This document shows positions 33,589 through 43,772 of a stretch of 64,000 bases of DNA, piece after piece. The first letter of the stretch is position 1. Each line of letters opens with the position of its first letter. The stretch is from Astrocystis sublimbata (Eukaryota; Ascomycota; Sordariomycetes; Xylariales; Xylariaceae): contig JAJNNY010000011.1 of the NCBI GenBank assembly GCA_022453515.1, forward strand, positions 496,001 through 560,000. The letters are read 5' to 3'. The translations under genes were made by a program, and so were the position numbers. The notes beneath the pieces are model-generated. The model did not search any database. It was not told the DNA's origin and saw only the letters and a list, made by a program, of their open reading frames with translations.

Positions 33589-35297
33589 ATGATGGCGACC
33601 ACCATTGTCACTTCAGTCGGCCTTACGTCGCTGCCCCTGGTCGCCCAGGTAAGTTTATTTCCATACAATAACATTGGTCTCACGCACTGACGTTGGCGAT
33701 GCACAGGGCAAAGTGCGGGAAATTTACGAGGCCGGCGACTCCACGCTGCTTCTCGCTACCTCGGATCGCATCTCTGCCTATGATGTGATCCTTGAGAATG
33801 GCGTGCAGGACAAGGGCACTGTTCTGACTCTGATCACGAACCATTGGCTCAACAATGTGCTGCCGCAGCAGATCCCCGGATTAAAGCATCATCTGGTCTC
33901 GTTGAGCATTCCCCAATCGCTGAACATTGGCCCCGAGAATAGACAGCGACTCCGAGGTCGCTCCATGATCGTTAACAAGTACCGCGTTTTTCCCATCGAG
34001 GCCATCGGTCAGCCTTACACCAGCCCGCTTGTGCTTGAACTGCAACTGACCTACCTCCTATCTAGTTCGTGGTTACATCACCGGTAGCTCATGGTCCGAA
34101 TATAAGCAGAAGGGAACTGTACATGGCCTCCCTCAGCCGAAGGGGCTAGAGCAATGCCAGGCATTCCCTGGTGGTCCTATCTACACACCCTCCAGTGAGT
34201 GATGCACTGCATCCATATTTACATTAATCAGCACTGCTGCTGTAACATGCGCTAATTATCGTCATAGCCAAGGCACCTGTGGGTGGGAAGGATGAGAACG
34301 TACGTATCCTTGATTGCCTCGCCTTCTGAACTGGCGATGGGGGTTACTGCTCACTGCGCACCCCTTGAGCCAATCAGCCACTGTATTTGGCAACGATGAG
34401 GCTGACAAACGTCGTAGATTACCCCCGATGAGGCGCGGAAGATTGTTGGTGAGAAGTATGCCGACAAGATTGAGAACCTCGCATTGTCAATCTACAAGGC
34501 TGCGCATGAATATGCCGTAAGCAGTTCCCTACAACCATCATCAGGGCCTTGGAGAAAGTGTAGCACCTGGTCTAACTTATCAATGACTCAGAGTGAAAGA
34601 GGCATTATTGTTGCCGACACCAAATTCGAGTTTGGTACGTCTCATTCCCAACCTACGTCTGAGCTTCGCGGTCATGCTAAGAGTCTATAGGTCTTGATGA
34701 GGAAACGGACGAGATCGTTTTGATCGACGAAGTCCTGTCAGTACAGTCCATTTTCAATCTTCAGCTGAGAAGTCATGAGTGGAAGATTAATGAGCGATGC
34801 GTCAACTAGGACCCCAGACAGCTCTCGATTCTGGCCAAAAGCAGACTACGCTCCCGGTCAAGACCAGAGGAGCTTTGACAGTGCGTTTTCATCGATTTGA
34901 GAGGAAAGAACTCGCCGATTGACACAAAGTTTTAGAGCAATATCTGCGTGACTGGTTGACGTCGCAAGGCCTCAAGGGAAAGGAGGGTGTCTCGGTATGG
35001 TGCCCACAGCCCTTTACGAGAACTTCAGAAAACCATACTGACAATGACCGAAGATGACCGAAGATGTGCAGTAAGTTCATTCATCAAGCATTATCTATTC
35101 CCCACCCATTCAGATACCTATTTCAACATATGCGTGATCTGCTCCTCATGCCACGAGATACCAAAACAGGCATTTGACAGATCGGAAGACTAACATATTG
35201 AATTTACAGGGCTCAAACGAGTGCCAAGTATCGCGACGCTTTTCAACGCCTCACCGGAGAAACGCTGGACGAAGCACTCGCCAAACTAGAACAGTAA
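33589..35297 (+). CDS. ADE1: SAICAR synthetase (phosphoribosylaminoimidazole-succinocarboxamide synthase)
   Basis: De novo purine step joining CAIR and aspartate with ATP to make SAICAR; cytosolic. Eleven exons fit: 33589-33648, 33707-34007, 34066-34194, 34268-34299, 34418-34516, 34592-34634, 34691-34736, 34810-34880, 34936-34994, 35054-35070 and 35210-35297, totalling 314 aa, close to fungal Ade1. Landmarks are GKVREIYEAGDSTLLLATSD with SDRISAYDV, EAIVRGYITGSSWSEYK, SERGIIVADTKFEFG, EIVLIDEVLTPDSSRFWP and KQYLRDWL, ending AKYRDAFQRLTGE. ATG at 33589 or the next codon could be used. Introns 2 and 7 use GTCAGC/GTCAGT donors. This is an unusually fragmented version of a gene with few introns in many ascomycetes. 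Exon 10 is 17 nt, next to a 10-bp tandem duplication. Confidence 0.94.
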
Positions 35298-36098
35298 GTC
35301 GGTTCGGTCGTCACTAGCAGCAAGAGAAGCTGGTTATCAGCGCATGGAAAAGCTGAAGGGTCTCTCACGACGGTGGTCTTTCGTAACTTCACGATACCCA
35401 TCCGGAGTCCACTTACGTCATCGCTTCGACCCTCCAGTCGGGTCCCCGACTCAAAACTGGGGTTTGGGATTCCACCAATCGCACACCTCGACCCCTGCAG
35501 ACCTGCTCAACCGCTGCGTCGACCGAACATTCTATGCATTGACACATCATGCTAGTCGCTTTTCGCAAATGACTAAATCTAAGCTCTCATCTGTTTGAGG
35601 GGAACAGCTGTGTGCAGTACGCCTATTCGAAAGTACCAGAACATGTACGTATCGACTAGGTAGCAATTGGACAAGAAATATGTGTTGATTATCAATGCCA
35701 ACTTTTAAGTTTGAATGCACGAATTAAGAGACAGGTCCCGTGGGCTGCGATTCTATCCTTTGCATCGGGAGTCCTCTTGCATCGGTCCGTGCCTATGACT
35801 GGACTAACTACGAATGAAATTCAAACCACGAAGCCGAATTGACGCGTGGGGCCACCAATTTCCCAACGCTTCGCCTCGTTGGACGTGCTCAGAGAGGACC
35901 AAGGGGACTTGTTGAGATATACCAGTCTGACCAGTGCAGCATGACATGGGGCATGGGTTTTCTCCGCCCTGGAATGGAACCTCCCGGATCCAATCAATCC
36001 ATCTCGGAGACCGTGGCCGTCTGATTCTGGTCTGATTGCGGTCAAAGAGCCGCCCTTCAATGCGGAGTAGATGAGGTAGAGATCGTCGCGATACCCAG
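35298..36098. other. Intergenic, no gene seen
   Basis: Downstream of SAICAR synthetase; short ORFs only, none with motifs. Confidence 0.4.
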
Positions 36099-36827
36099 AT
36101 GGCCAAGATTCGCTTCGTTCAGCTGTTGTCCTGGCTGTGCTTGGCTGTGCACGCTAAAGAATACTCCGTAACTGCTACAGGCGAGTTGTCTCCAACCCAG
36201 TTATCCAGTTCGACCAGGACCCAATTGTCGGCCGTGAGTTCTGGTTTCGCGGATTGGGAAACCGGATCGTGGACAACAACTTGGCGATCTGTTGGCCAAT
36301 TTGAGGAACGCTCCGCTACCACGTCTTGCGCGGAGACAGTCACCAAGCGCCAGGCTGGGAAGGTAAACCTTGTTTCAACTGCCGTCCCGTCTTTGACAAG
36401 AGACAAACTTGACCTCGTGTCGCTGTGGAGGTCTCGTTTCTTTTTTGGATGGCCTCCTTTCCCAATGTGCGCGTTGCCAAATTCTTGGCGCTTATCCTCA
36501 CTGACCAGATGTAGGAAGTCACGATGCCTGCACATAGTAAGAACTAGAAGCTATTCTCGATTCTTTTTATGCCGACTAAATACCACACTAGAAACAAACA
36601 ATAGAGATTCTATGCAAGGGAGTGGCGATACTGAGCCAAACTTGTCTCCAAGCCACCACAGAACAGTTACAGCCGGGTATTTTTGGACCATTCAACTACC
36701 GCCAAGAGCTCTACCCCAAATTGGCTCCAAGCATGCACGCTGGGAACTCGCATCTGGGCATAGACCATGCCTGTCCAAGGAATGTCGAGCGTTTGGATAT
36801 TCCGCCCACCCACGTGTTCAACAATAG
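36099..36827 (+). CDS. Doubtful ORF with signal-peptide-like start
   Basis: A 242-codon frame starting MAKIRFVQLLSWLCLAVHA, which looks like a secretion signal with cleavage after HA. The next 70 residues are Ser/Thr-rich (SSSTRTQLSAVSSGF). After a GTAAAC at about 36362 the composition becomes unlike protein, so either an intron starts there or the frame is fortuitous. I recognise no family and list it only so that the region is not left blank. Confidence 0.2.
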   Translation: MAKIRFVQLLSWLCLAVHAKEYSVTATGELSPTQLSSSTRTQLSAVSSGFADWETGSWTTTWRSVGQFEERSATTSCAETVTKRQAGKVNLVSTAVPSLTRDKLDLVSLWRSRFFFGWPPFPMCALPNSWRLSSLTRCRKSRCLHIVRTRSYSRFFLCRLNTTLETNNRDSMQGSGDTEPNLSPSHHRTVTAGYFWTIQLPPRALPQIGSKHARWELASGHRPCLSKECRAFGYSAHPRVQQ

Positions 36828-37305
36828 CACACTTGGAGCTTGGAGAATGGAATGGCAGTGCGTCAGTGGCTCACGGCGTCGGCGAAAGAGCAATAACGGG
36901 CAGGTCAAAGATGCTTAGCACTGCTGAGGCCGCTCCCGTGCGCAGTTCGCTGCACAGCAGTACCAACTTGCCACCCCTTGTCGGATGCTTGGGCCGATCA
37001 GATGGAACCAATGTTTGAGATGTATGGTACTGGGTTGATATTGGTAATACAAGCCCGGTATATCCCATGTGTATAAGTAAGTAGATAGAAGTCGCCTCCT
37101 TTGCGTCTTTGTTTCCTTGCGACTCCCCCCCTAAACGAGAACACAATATCCTCAGCTCCGTCGTCGTCGTCTGAAAACGGGCTCGACGTCCATTCACGCA
37201 CCTCTACTCCAAGTTCCTGCCTTGCTCCAGTAGTCCACGATCCCTACCCTCGACCCGAGCCTCAGACGACACGACAACAGACCGGACAAGGCAAATCAAG
37301 ACACC
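36828..37305. other. Cutinase 5' flank
   Basis: Promoter and leader of the cutinase gene. A TATAAG is seen at about 37071 and a C/T-rich tract around 37095-37135, typical of a fungal core promoter. No gene. Confidence 0.4.
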
Positions 37306-38004
37306 ATGAAGGCCTCCATCCTCCTCTCGACCGCCCTCGCCGGCCTGGCGTCTGCGGTGCCCATGACGCTGGACCTATCCGACGACATGATCAACAAGCT
37401 CAAGACAGGCAAGAGCTCCGGCATGCTAGCCGTCGCCGCCGACGACGAGACGGCCAACGAGTTCCTCGAGGGCGGGTGCCGCGACGTCATCCTCATGTAC
37501 GCGCGGGGCAGCACACAGGACGGCAACATCGGCAGCTCCCCGGGCCCGCAGATGATCTCGGAGCTCAAGTCGCGGCTGGGCGAATCCAAGGTCGCCGCGC
37601 AAGGGCTCGAGTACCCGGCCACGCTGCTCGACAACCTGCGCATCGAAGGCTGCGACCCGGCCGACGCCAAGGACTTCACCGAGCTCATCACCAAGGCCGC
37701 GACCGACTGCCCGGCCTCGAAGCTCGTCATCTCGGGCTACAGCCAGGGCGCGGCGCTGGTGCACCTCGCGGCCAAGAACCTCGACGCCGCCGTCGCGGGC
37801 AGGATCGCGGCCGCTGTCAACTATGGCGACACGAGGAAGAAGCAGGATAAGGGCGCCATCCCGAACATCAGCGCCGACAGGACCTTGATCCTGTGCCATG
37901 ACGGAGACCTCGTCTGCGAGGGCACGCTGTTTATCACGGACGCTCACCATGATTATGATGATCTGGCTCCCATGGCTGCGGACTTCATTGCTAGCAAGGT
38001 CTAG
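37306..38004 (+). CDS. Cutinase (carbohydrate esterase family 5)
   Basis: Secreted serine esterase that hydrolyses plant cutin polyester or related esters. Single exon, 232 aa, normal for the family. The signal peptide is MKASILLSTALAGLASA, then a short pro-region. The catalytic triad is visible: Ser146 in VISGYSQGAALVH, Asp201 in CHDGDLVC and His214/215 in TDAHHDY. Cysteines are placed for the two conserved disulfides (Cys58 with Cys135, Cys197 with Cys204), and YARGSTQDGNIGSSPGP is the conserved oxyanion/N-terminal block. It suggests a fungus that contacts plant surfaces. The gene is more G/C-ending in codon use than its noncoding flanks, and has no introns, whereas many cutinases carry one. 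Confidence 0.95.
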   Translation: MKASILLSTALAGLASAVPMTLDLSDDMINKLKTGKSSGMLAVAADDETANEFLEGGCRDVILMYARGSTQDGNIGSSPGPQMISELKSRLGESKVAAQGLEYPATLLDNLRIEGCDPADAKDFTELITKAATDCPASKLVISGYSQGAALVHLAAKNLDAAVAGRIAAAVNYGDTRKKQDKGAIPNISADRTLILCHDGDLVCEGTLFITDAHHDYDDLAPMAADFIASKV

Positions 38005-38993
38005 TGTGTGAGTGAATGAAAGAGATGCAACAGAGACAATTGGAGTTGAACTGGAGAGGTAGTGGGATTTACTAGATGCGAATTACATGCCTAGTCTGGA
38101 ATTAATATTAGGGCCATGTAGATGCACCCATCCAATAATAATGTATATAACGTAGCTGATCCAGCGAGAATATAAGCAAGCCATGAGCAAACTGTCCGAC
38201 AATCATCTGTCAACAAAACCATCATTATCAATATCGATATATTCGCTACATGAGACGTCAGCAGAAATTCATGCTCACTCTCGTTAGTTGAGACTGTTAC
38301 TAAACTGACGTGGCTACAACCTTGGGCTCCACGGTCTTTTACTTACATATATATCTTGCCATAGTACCGCATCGCAACATATGCTCAAACTTCAATCTCT
38401 AACCTATCTCATGAATCTCATAGCAAATCAAGATAACAGGGTGTCGGAGCACGTCATTTGATATACCGGTAATCTGCCTATACAATAGGTGCTTGTCAGA
38501 GAGCAATGTTGTCAGCATTTGGACATTGATACCGAAACATCTCCGTCTGTTTTTATATGGCGAATGGACGTGTTCTATATACTATTTTCATCTGATTCTT
38601 AGTGCTTATAATGACGAGTCCATGTTATATGTGACGAATGGGCTGCTAACACGATTCCAGCCTGAGAAGAGGTAAAAAGATCAACATGACAATTTAAGCC
38701 AATCAATTATGGTGTTGATCAACTACTCTATGCCACAGTAAACCAAGATGCTACACTACTCAACCATCATAAATGGCGTGGCGTGGAAGTTGTTTACTAG
38801 ATTGCACTTCATATGCCCTCTCGAGATGACTCTATGCTAGATTTGGTGAAGGGTATCACGCCTCTCCCAGCTCCTTATCAGGACTGAGAATTTCCATCCC
38901 AGTCCGACGTTCCCTCACAGCCGCCACGGAACAACAATAAAACTTCCTACAGTAAATACCGTGTCACCAGCGGGCCCGGGATCGTCCATTTCT
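38005..38993. other. Intergenic, convergent region
   Basis: Almost 1 kb between converging genes. AT-rich, no gene or clear repeat seen. Confidence 0.4.
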
Positions 38994-41171
38994 TCACCGT
39001 CTCCTCGCATGCCCGCCACCATCCTGCGCCCCGCGCCTATCGGGAAAGAAGTGATAAGAGCGTTTCAGCGCCTTATAATCCACGACCTTGAGCGCATACA
39101 CGCGCTCCTCCTTCGTAAGCAGGACATCCGGATCTTTCGCAAGCCGCAGCCGCATCGCCTCGTGCCGCGGCAGCGCCATCCGAGAATAGCCACGCTGCAT
39201 GCTCGTCACCACCGTCCCCCTGAGCACCGCCGTAAAATTCGCAGACGTCGGCACCTGGGCTAGCCCCATCTCGCGCATAAAAGCCGGGAAGTCGTCAACG
39301 GTATGCAGCCTTCGCACCTCAGCCGCAAGGCGCGGCGCAGCGTCCCGCGGCGGGGCTCCGTAGCGGTCGAAAAGCTCCTCGCGCACCTGGACTAGACTCT
39401 TCTCGTGCGACGGCCGCGCCGTGCGCCGGAAGAGCTCGGAGAACATCAGCAGTCGGTACGAGGTGCGGCTGCCCTGGAAGGTCTTGTCCAGGCGGTAGGC
39501 AGACACGGCGTCGCGCTCGAGGTACGAGAGCTCGGCGAGCCCGGCGCCGCGCCCGTCGAGGAGCCAGACTACGTTGCGCACGATGGCTTCTGTGATGATG
39601 GACTTGATCAGCGCGTCGGTGACGGGCACGTCGGAGATCAGCAGCGCGATGAGCAGGTGGCCGAGGTTGGGACACGCTTCCTTCGAGCGCTGCCCGGCTG
39701 CGAACTTGCGCAGCTGCTTGTTGGCTTGGTGCACGATTTCGGGGTGCGTCGTGGCCCAGCACACGAGCATGTGGAAGAGGTGGAAGTACGAGTTGATCGC
39801 CTTTTCCGACGCGTGCTCGAGCGTGCTCTTGTTCGCGTGGTATTCTTGGGCGCGCGCGAAGCGGCCGAGCTTCATGCGGTCCTGGGCGAGCTTCTCGGCG
39901 TCTTGGTTCAGGCGCACCACGACGTCGTTCATCCATGTGAATATCACGTGGGCGCTGGCGCCGTCGACGGGCGATGGCGTTCTGAGACCCTTTGCGACCT
40001 GCGATAAGCATTGATTTAAGTCGTTCTTCACCCGGTGCCAGTGGCGTCGAGAGATGGGCAGCGGCACCCAGTGGTCGAAGCGGATGCTCTGCACCGCGCG
40101 GCGCACCTCTAGGTACTGGTAGGCGTCTTTGGAAAGCAAGTCGAACTCGGACGTAATCTGGCCCTTGTCGATCTTGACCCCTACGCCTAGCTCGGCCGAT
40201 TGGAAGTCTTTCTTCAGGCAGAAGCATTGCAGCTCGCGCTTCCGGACGATGTCGAAGTCGCGAACCAGCTCGCTGATCCGGGGCCACGCGCGAGCAAAGC
40301 TCGTCAGGTGCTCGAATTCTTCTAGGTAATCGATGATGAGAAGGAGGACTTCATTGGGCAGCGTGCCGATGTTCACATTGCTGCGGCCTGGTCGTCGAGT
40401 GTTGACTGTCGTGCCCGTCTTCGTTGGGCTTTTGTGGATGCCGGTGTTTTTTGGGTGATCACGAGAGTTGCCATGGGACTGGACAGCGGGCCATGCTCCA
40501 GGATTATGATCAACGAGGGCGTCGTATGTTTTCGGGCCGCGACGAGCCTTGGCCTTACCACTGCTCGGTTTTCCGAATTCACACTTGCTGCATTGGTATG
40601 TGTCCACCATGTAAGAGCTGCTCACGTCCTGGAAGGTGGCAAGTGTTACCTTGCCAGGGTAATCCTGCTCCAAGGTGTCGCTATCAAAAAATGAAAGAAT
40701 TTGAATGGCGATGCCTTTCAGTGTGCTATACCACAATTGATGTTAGCCAATTCACACTCGGGGCGGAGCTCAGAGGCGTTTCAAATCATTATGTGATGAT
40801 CGGGATGAAAAGGGTTAAAATTGAATTGAAACTCACTATGCAGAAGTGTACCCATCATCGCGATTGAGGATCGTGGCACAGATGTAACTCCCAAATACAT
40901 TTGGGTGATTGATGGACGTCTGAATGGATATCCTGGGAGGTTGTTCGGGATAGAAGCTGGGAAAGTGTATGCTTAGGTGTAGGGGAGGGTAGTTATCGGG
41001 ATACAAAACCAGACAAGCCCTTTGGATGTTAGTTTCGTCTGGGTGCAGGGCTATCTTGGGATAGGGTTTGGTGACGAGCTCATGAATGTCTGAAAGAAGG
41101 CGCTGGATGCGAAGGGTTTGTTCTGGGGTGTTTTCGTCTGCTGAGTATTGAGAGTCGGAACTGGATGACAT
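38994..41171 (-). CDS. E2-like (UBC-fold) plus F-box fusion protein
   Basis: Two exons (41171-40837 and 40725-38994) encode 688 aa. Residues 15-130 have the order of a ubiquitin-conjugating domain: an N-terminal helix, PSFYPEQPPRI, then HPN at 89-91 and a cysteine at 98 in GSYICATIL, where E2 enzymes have the catalytic Cys in a GxICLxIL context, then SAYTLKGIAIQILSFF. A CxxC pair follows (Cys157, Cys160 in TYQCSKCEF), a Lys/Arg-rich linker, and an F-box-like segment at about 230-273 (IGTLPNEVLLLIIDYL). The remaining 400 residues look helical and unidentified. The F-box would link to Skp1-Cullin ligases, so one chain may carry both E2-like and substrate-receptor parts. The usual WSPA after the Cys is absent, so activity is uncertain. 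I set the start at 41171; an in-frame ATG at 41282 would add a hydrophobic extension. Confidence 0.75.
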
Positions 41172-42221
41172 AATTATCAATAGCGTTTCTTGTCTGGTGC
41201 CCTTTATGGTAAAGGTAATGTAGTTGACAAACTGAATCGACGCCAGCAGAAGGATCGATACTAAGACGGATTGATGGTGCAAGGTCTGATAGAGAAAAGA
41301 AGGAATTTTATTGACATAGGCGGACTCCCACTGCTCTTAAATAAAAGTTGAGTTTCCCAGGCACCTAGCCCACATGCCTCATGTTTCAACCCCAGGCGTG
41401 CCAGGAACCAGCAAATGCATCAAGACCCTCTATGGCTCTCAGCCTCCATCGTGGCCTGTTGACTCACTTCGGCGAGGCCTCTATCCCCTAGCTAGAACCT
41501 AGCAGCTGGGCCACTAGCTTCCAAATGAACAGCGGACAGGGGGGCGCAATTTGCCCTTTTCAGCTCGCCGTTCAACCCTACCACTCACACCATTGGCTGG
41601 GTCGTTGCCCTAGTGCTAAGGTAACCTAAGACCAAACGCTAATCAAGACATAGCTGAATGGAACAAGGGAACGTCATTATGTTCTTTACATATGCTCTAA
41701 TTGTGTACAGCTTCAGTTGCGACAAGTGTAAATATAGACGTCCTTCTAGTGTAGAACCTATTAGAAGAACCATATGACGATATTGTGTAGATCCAAATAC
41801 ATCATTGGGTAATCTTGACCCCTGCTCTAAATGTGGCTTTGCGACAAAGAGACCGGCTCAACCGGCGAGACCCTTGGTTCAGAAGACACTTAGCAAGTAG
41901 AGAAGGAAACAATTGAGCATTAATTTTACTTTCTTTCTATTGTCAAAAAATCAACCACCCAGTTAAGTGCTGATTAGTATGCTGTATCGGAGGTATTATA
42001 CCTACCCCTAGCAATTCGCTAACATGGAATACCAAGCTGCGCTTATATGTTATATTCACAAAAGACACACGGAGAGAGAACAAAGCCTTTAAAATCAACC
42101 AACAAATTGCGTATTTTTATCTACCTAAAACTTTATGAACATCATAACATCATAATACAAGTACAGCGCTTCAACCAAGCCCCCCATGGTTATCTAAACA
42201 AAACCCCAATTGCCATCTAGT
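41172..42221. other. Intergenic, no gene seen
   Basis: About 1 kb between two minus-strand genes; AT-rich in its left half. No coding signal. Confidence 0.4.
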
Positions 42222-43772
42222 TTACATCGCATCATCATCCTCCGCCGGTGTCTGAGGCGTCGAATCCAGCGGATCTTCCTCCGTGTCTTCGTAGTCCGAC
42301 AAGTCGTCCTCGTAACTTTGTCTCCGTGCCCTTTTCTCAACAGGCTCTTTCGTATATTCATCTTCCTCTTCCTCATCGTCGTTGAAGGCCCGCTTCAACG
42401 AACTCGCCGACGCGTCCTGCGCTTCCGAGCCGAGACCTGGAATCTCCGGGAGCGCGTTGGGCCCCATTTGCGCAAGGGGTGCCCTGGATGCACTTGGTGT
42501 GTTGTCATTTTCATATTTCATCATCACAGGTGCCGCGGTGGGACTGTAGAGAGTACTAGGCGAGGTGGGAGGGTGGTGGTTTGAGGGGGGAGAAAAGTTG
42601 GGTGAGGTGGGAGAGTACTGGGACGAGGGTGACCATATGGGACTATGGAGGATTGGTTGGGTAGGTGTAAGCGCACAATCGGGCCCGGAAGGTCGAGAAG
42701 CAGGGCGGGCCGGTGTCTTTTTACGTTGAGGCCTGGTTCGGAACTCAAGCGTATGAGTGTTTTCATCCAGAATATCATAGCTTTCGTCGCGACTTGTCGA
42801 CACCACCTCCGCGTCATCAGGGTCGCGGAAGGATTCGGGATGATATTCTGCATCCCCGCTGGGCACTTCCAAAGCCATTCGTACGAGACAGTTGGATTTC
42901 TCTATGGCTTGGTGAGCACAGCTTGACATCAAGTTTTGTCTGTAAATATTGAAGTTGTACTGCTCTTCGAAGGGGGAGTAGAGAAACTCGGTACAGATCT
43001 TGTCGTCATTCGAGCACGATCTGCGGAAGACAAGTGTTTTGAGACGGCGGAGAAATTCGCTGGCGAATGCGAATGCTACGAGGCCGCTCTGCCATTTTGC
43101 GGTCTCGGGGCAGCCTTTGAGAGTTGGGACGTCGATGTGTCGAGTTTTGTATTTATCTTCGCTAAACTCAATGCAGCCTTCTAGAAATATGTATTGAAGG
43201 CGGAGTTCTATCGATTTTCTGCGATCCTCCCGGCCATGGGGGTTTGGGTCGACTATGGCGAAGTCGGTCACTTGTCTGTCGGTGTTGAACACATGGTCAG
43301 GTTCATCATCCTTGAACCGGACAATGATGGTGAGCCAGGTGTTGTCGATTTCGATGGGCAGAAGTAAAAATTCGCGTGCCCGAATCCCTTCGAACATGCC
43401 GTGAAGGCGAAATAGGGAGCCGCCCTCGTCATATGCCTCGTACTTGGCAATCTTTTGCATGGTCTCTGTTTCTTCGACACTTGGAAACAGATCTAAATGG
43501 TCGAGTGCCGGCGTGGAAACGATAGTTTCGTCCGCTAGAGCTCGATGCTCCCGGAAGATGCCGTTTCTGAGTGAGAGCGCATCAATCGGCCGCTCAAGAT
43601 GCCTTTGCAACATGTACATCGAGTCGGACATGGGGGTGAGGGTCGCGATTTGTTCCTTGACATGGCCGGCCAGGGGCTTGTGCCATCCGAATTTTACGTA
43701 CGGTGACCCGACCAAACGAGCGGCAGCTACCGGCTGCCCACGTTTCTGCACGTTCTGGGCTTTCTTCGGCAT
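42222..43772 (-). CDS. Hypothetical protein, possible Ulp1-like inactive protease with CTD-like tail
   Basis: Single exon, 516 aa. Residues 40-300 resemble the layout of a Ulp1/C48 SUMO-protease core: LLLPIEIDNTWLTIIVRF (137-153) where Ulp1 has a strand with His-Trp, FAIVDPNP (171-178) where it has the catalytic Asp, and TAKWQSGLVAFAFASEFL (224-241) where it has Gln-x-Asp-Cys-Gly. The catalytic His and Cys are replaced by Asn-Thr and Gln-Ser, so the protein would be inactive. Residues 378-412 carry YSPTSPN and related SPxx units like the Pol II CTD. The last 60 residues are acidic with a basic KRARRQ, a likely nuclear signal. The fold assignment is my inference from pattern only. Confidence 0.6.
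   Translation of the reverse strand: MPKKAQNVQKRGQPVAAARLVGSPYVKFGWHKPLAGHVKEQIATLTPMSDSMYMLQRHLERPIDALSLRNGIFREHRALADETIVSTPALDHLDLFPSVEETETMQKIAKYEAYDEGGSLFRLHGMFEGIRAREFLLLPIEIDNTWLTIIVRFKDDEPDHVFNTDRQVTDFAIVDPNPHGREDRRKSIELRLQYIFLEGCIEFSEDKYKTRHIDVPTLKGCPETAKWQSGLVAFAFASEFLRRLKTLVFRRSCSNDDKICTEFLYSPFEEQYNFNIYRQNLMSSCAHQAIEKSNCLVRMALEVPSGDAEYHPESFRDPDDAEVVSTSRDESYDILDENTHTLEFRTRPQRKKTPARPASRPSGPDCALTPTQPILHSPIWSPSSQYSPTSPNFSPPSNHHPPTSPSTLYSPTAAPVMMKYENDNTPSASRAPLAQMGPNALPEIPGLGSEAQDASASSLKRAFNDDEEEEDEYTKEPVEKRARRQSYEDDLSDYEDTEEDPLDSTPQTPAEDDDAM

Noticed and set aside
37101..37850. Arg/Gly/Pro-rich plus-strand ORF over the cutinase
   Set aside because: Out-of-frame shadow of the cutinase gene.
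39319..40287. Arg-rich 322-codon minus-strand ORF inside the E2/F-box gene
   Set aside because: A shifted frame of the same exon; composition (Arg/Ala/Pro) is typical of GC-rich out-of-frame reading.
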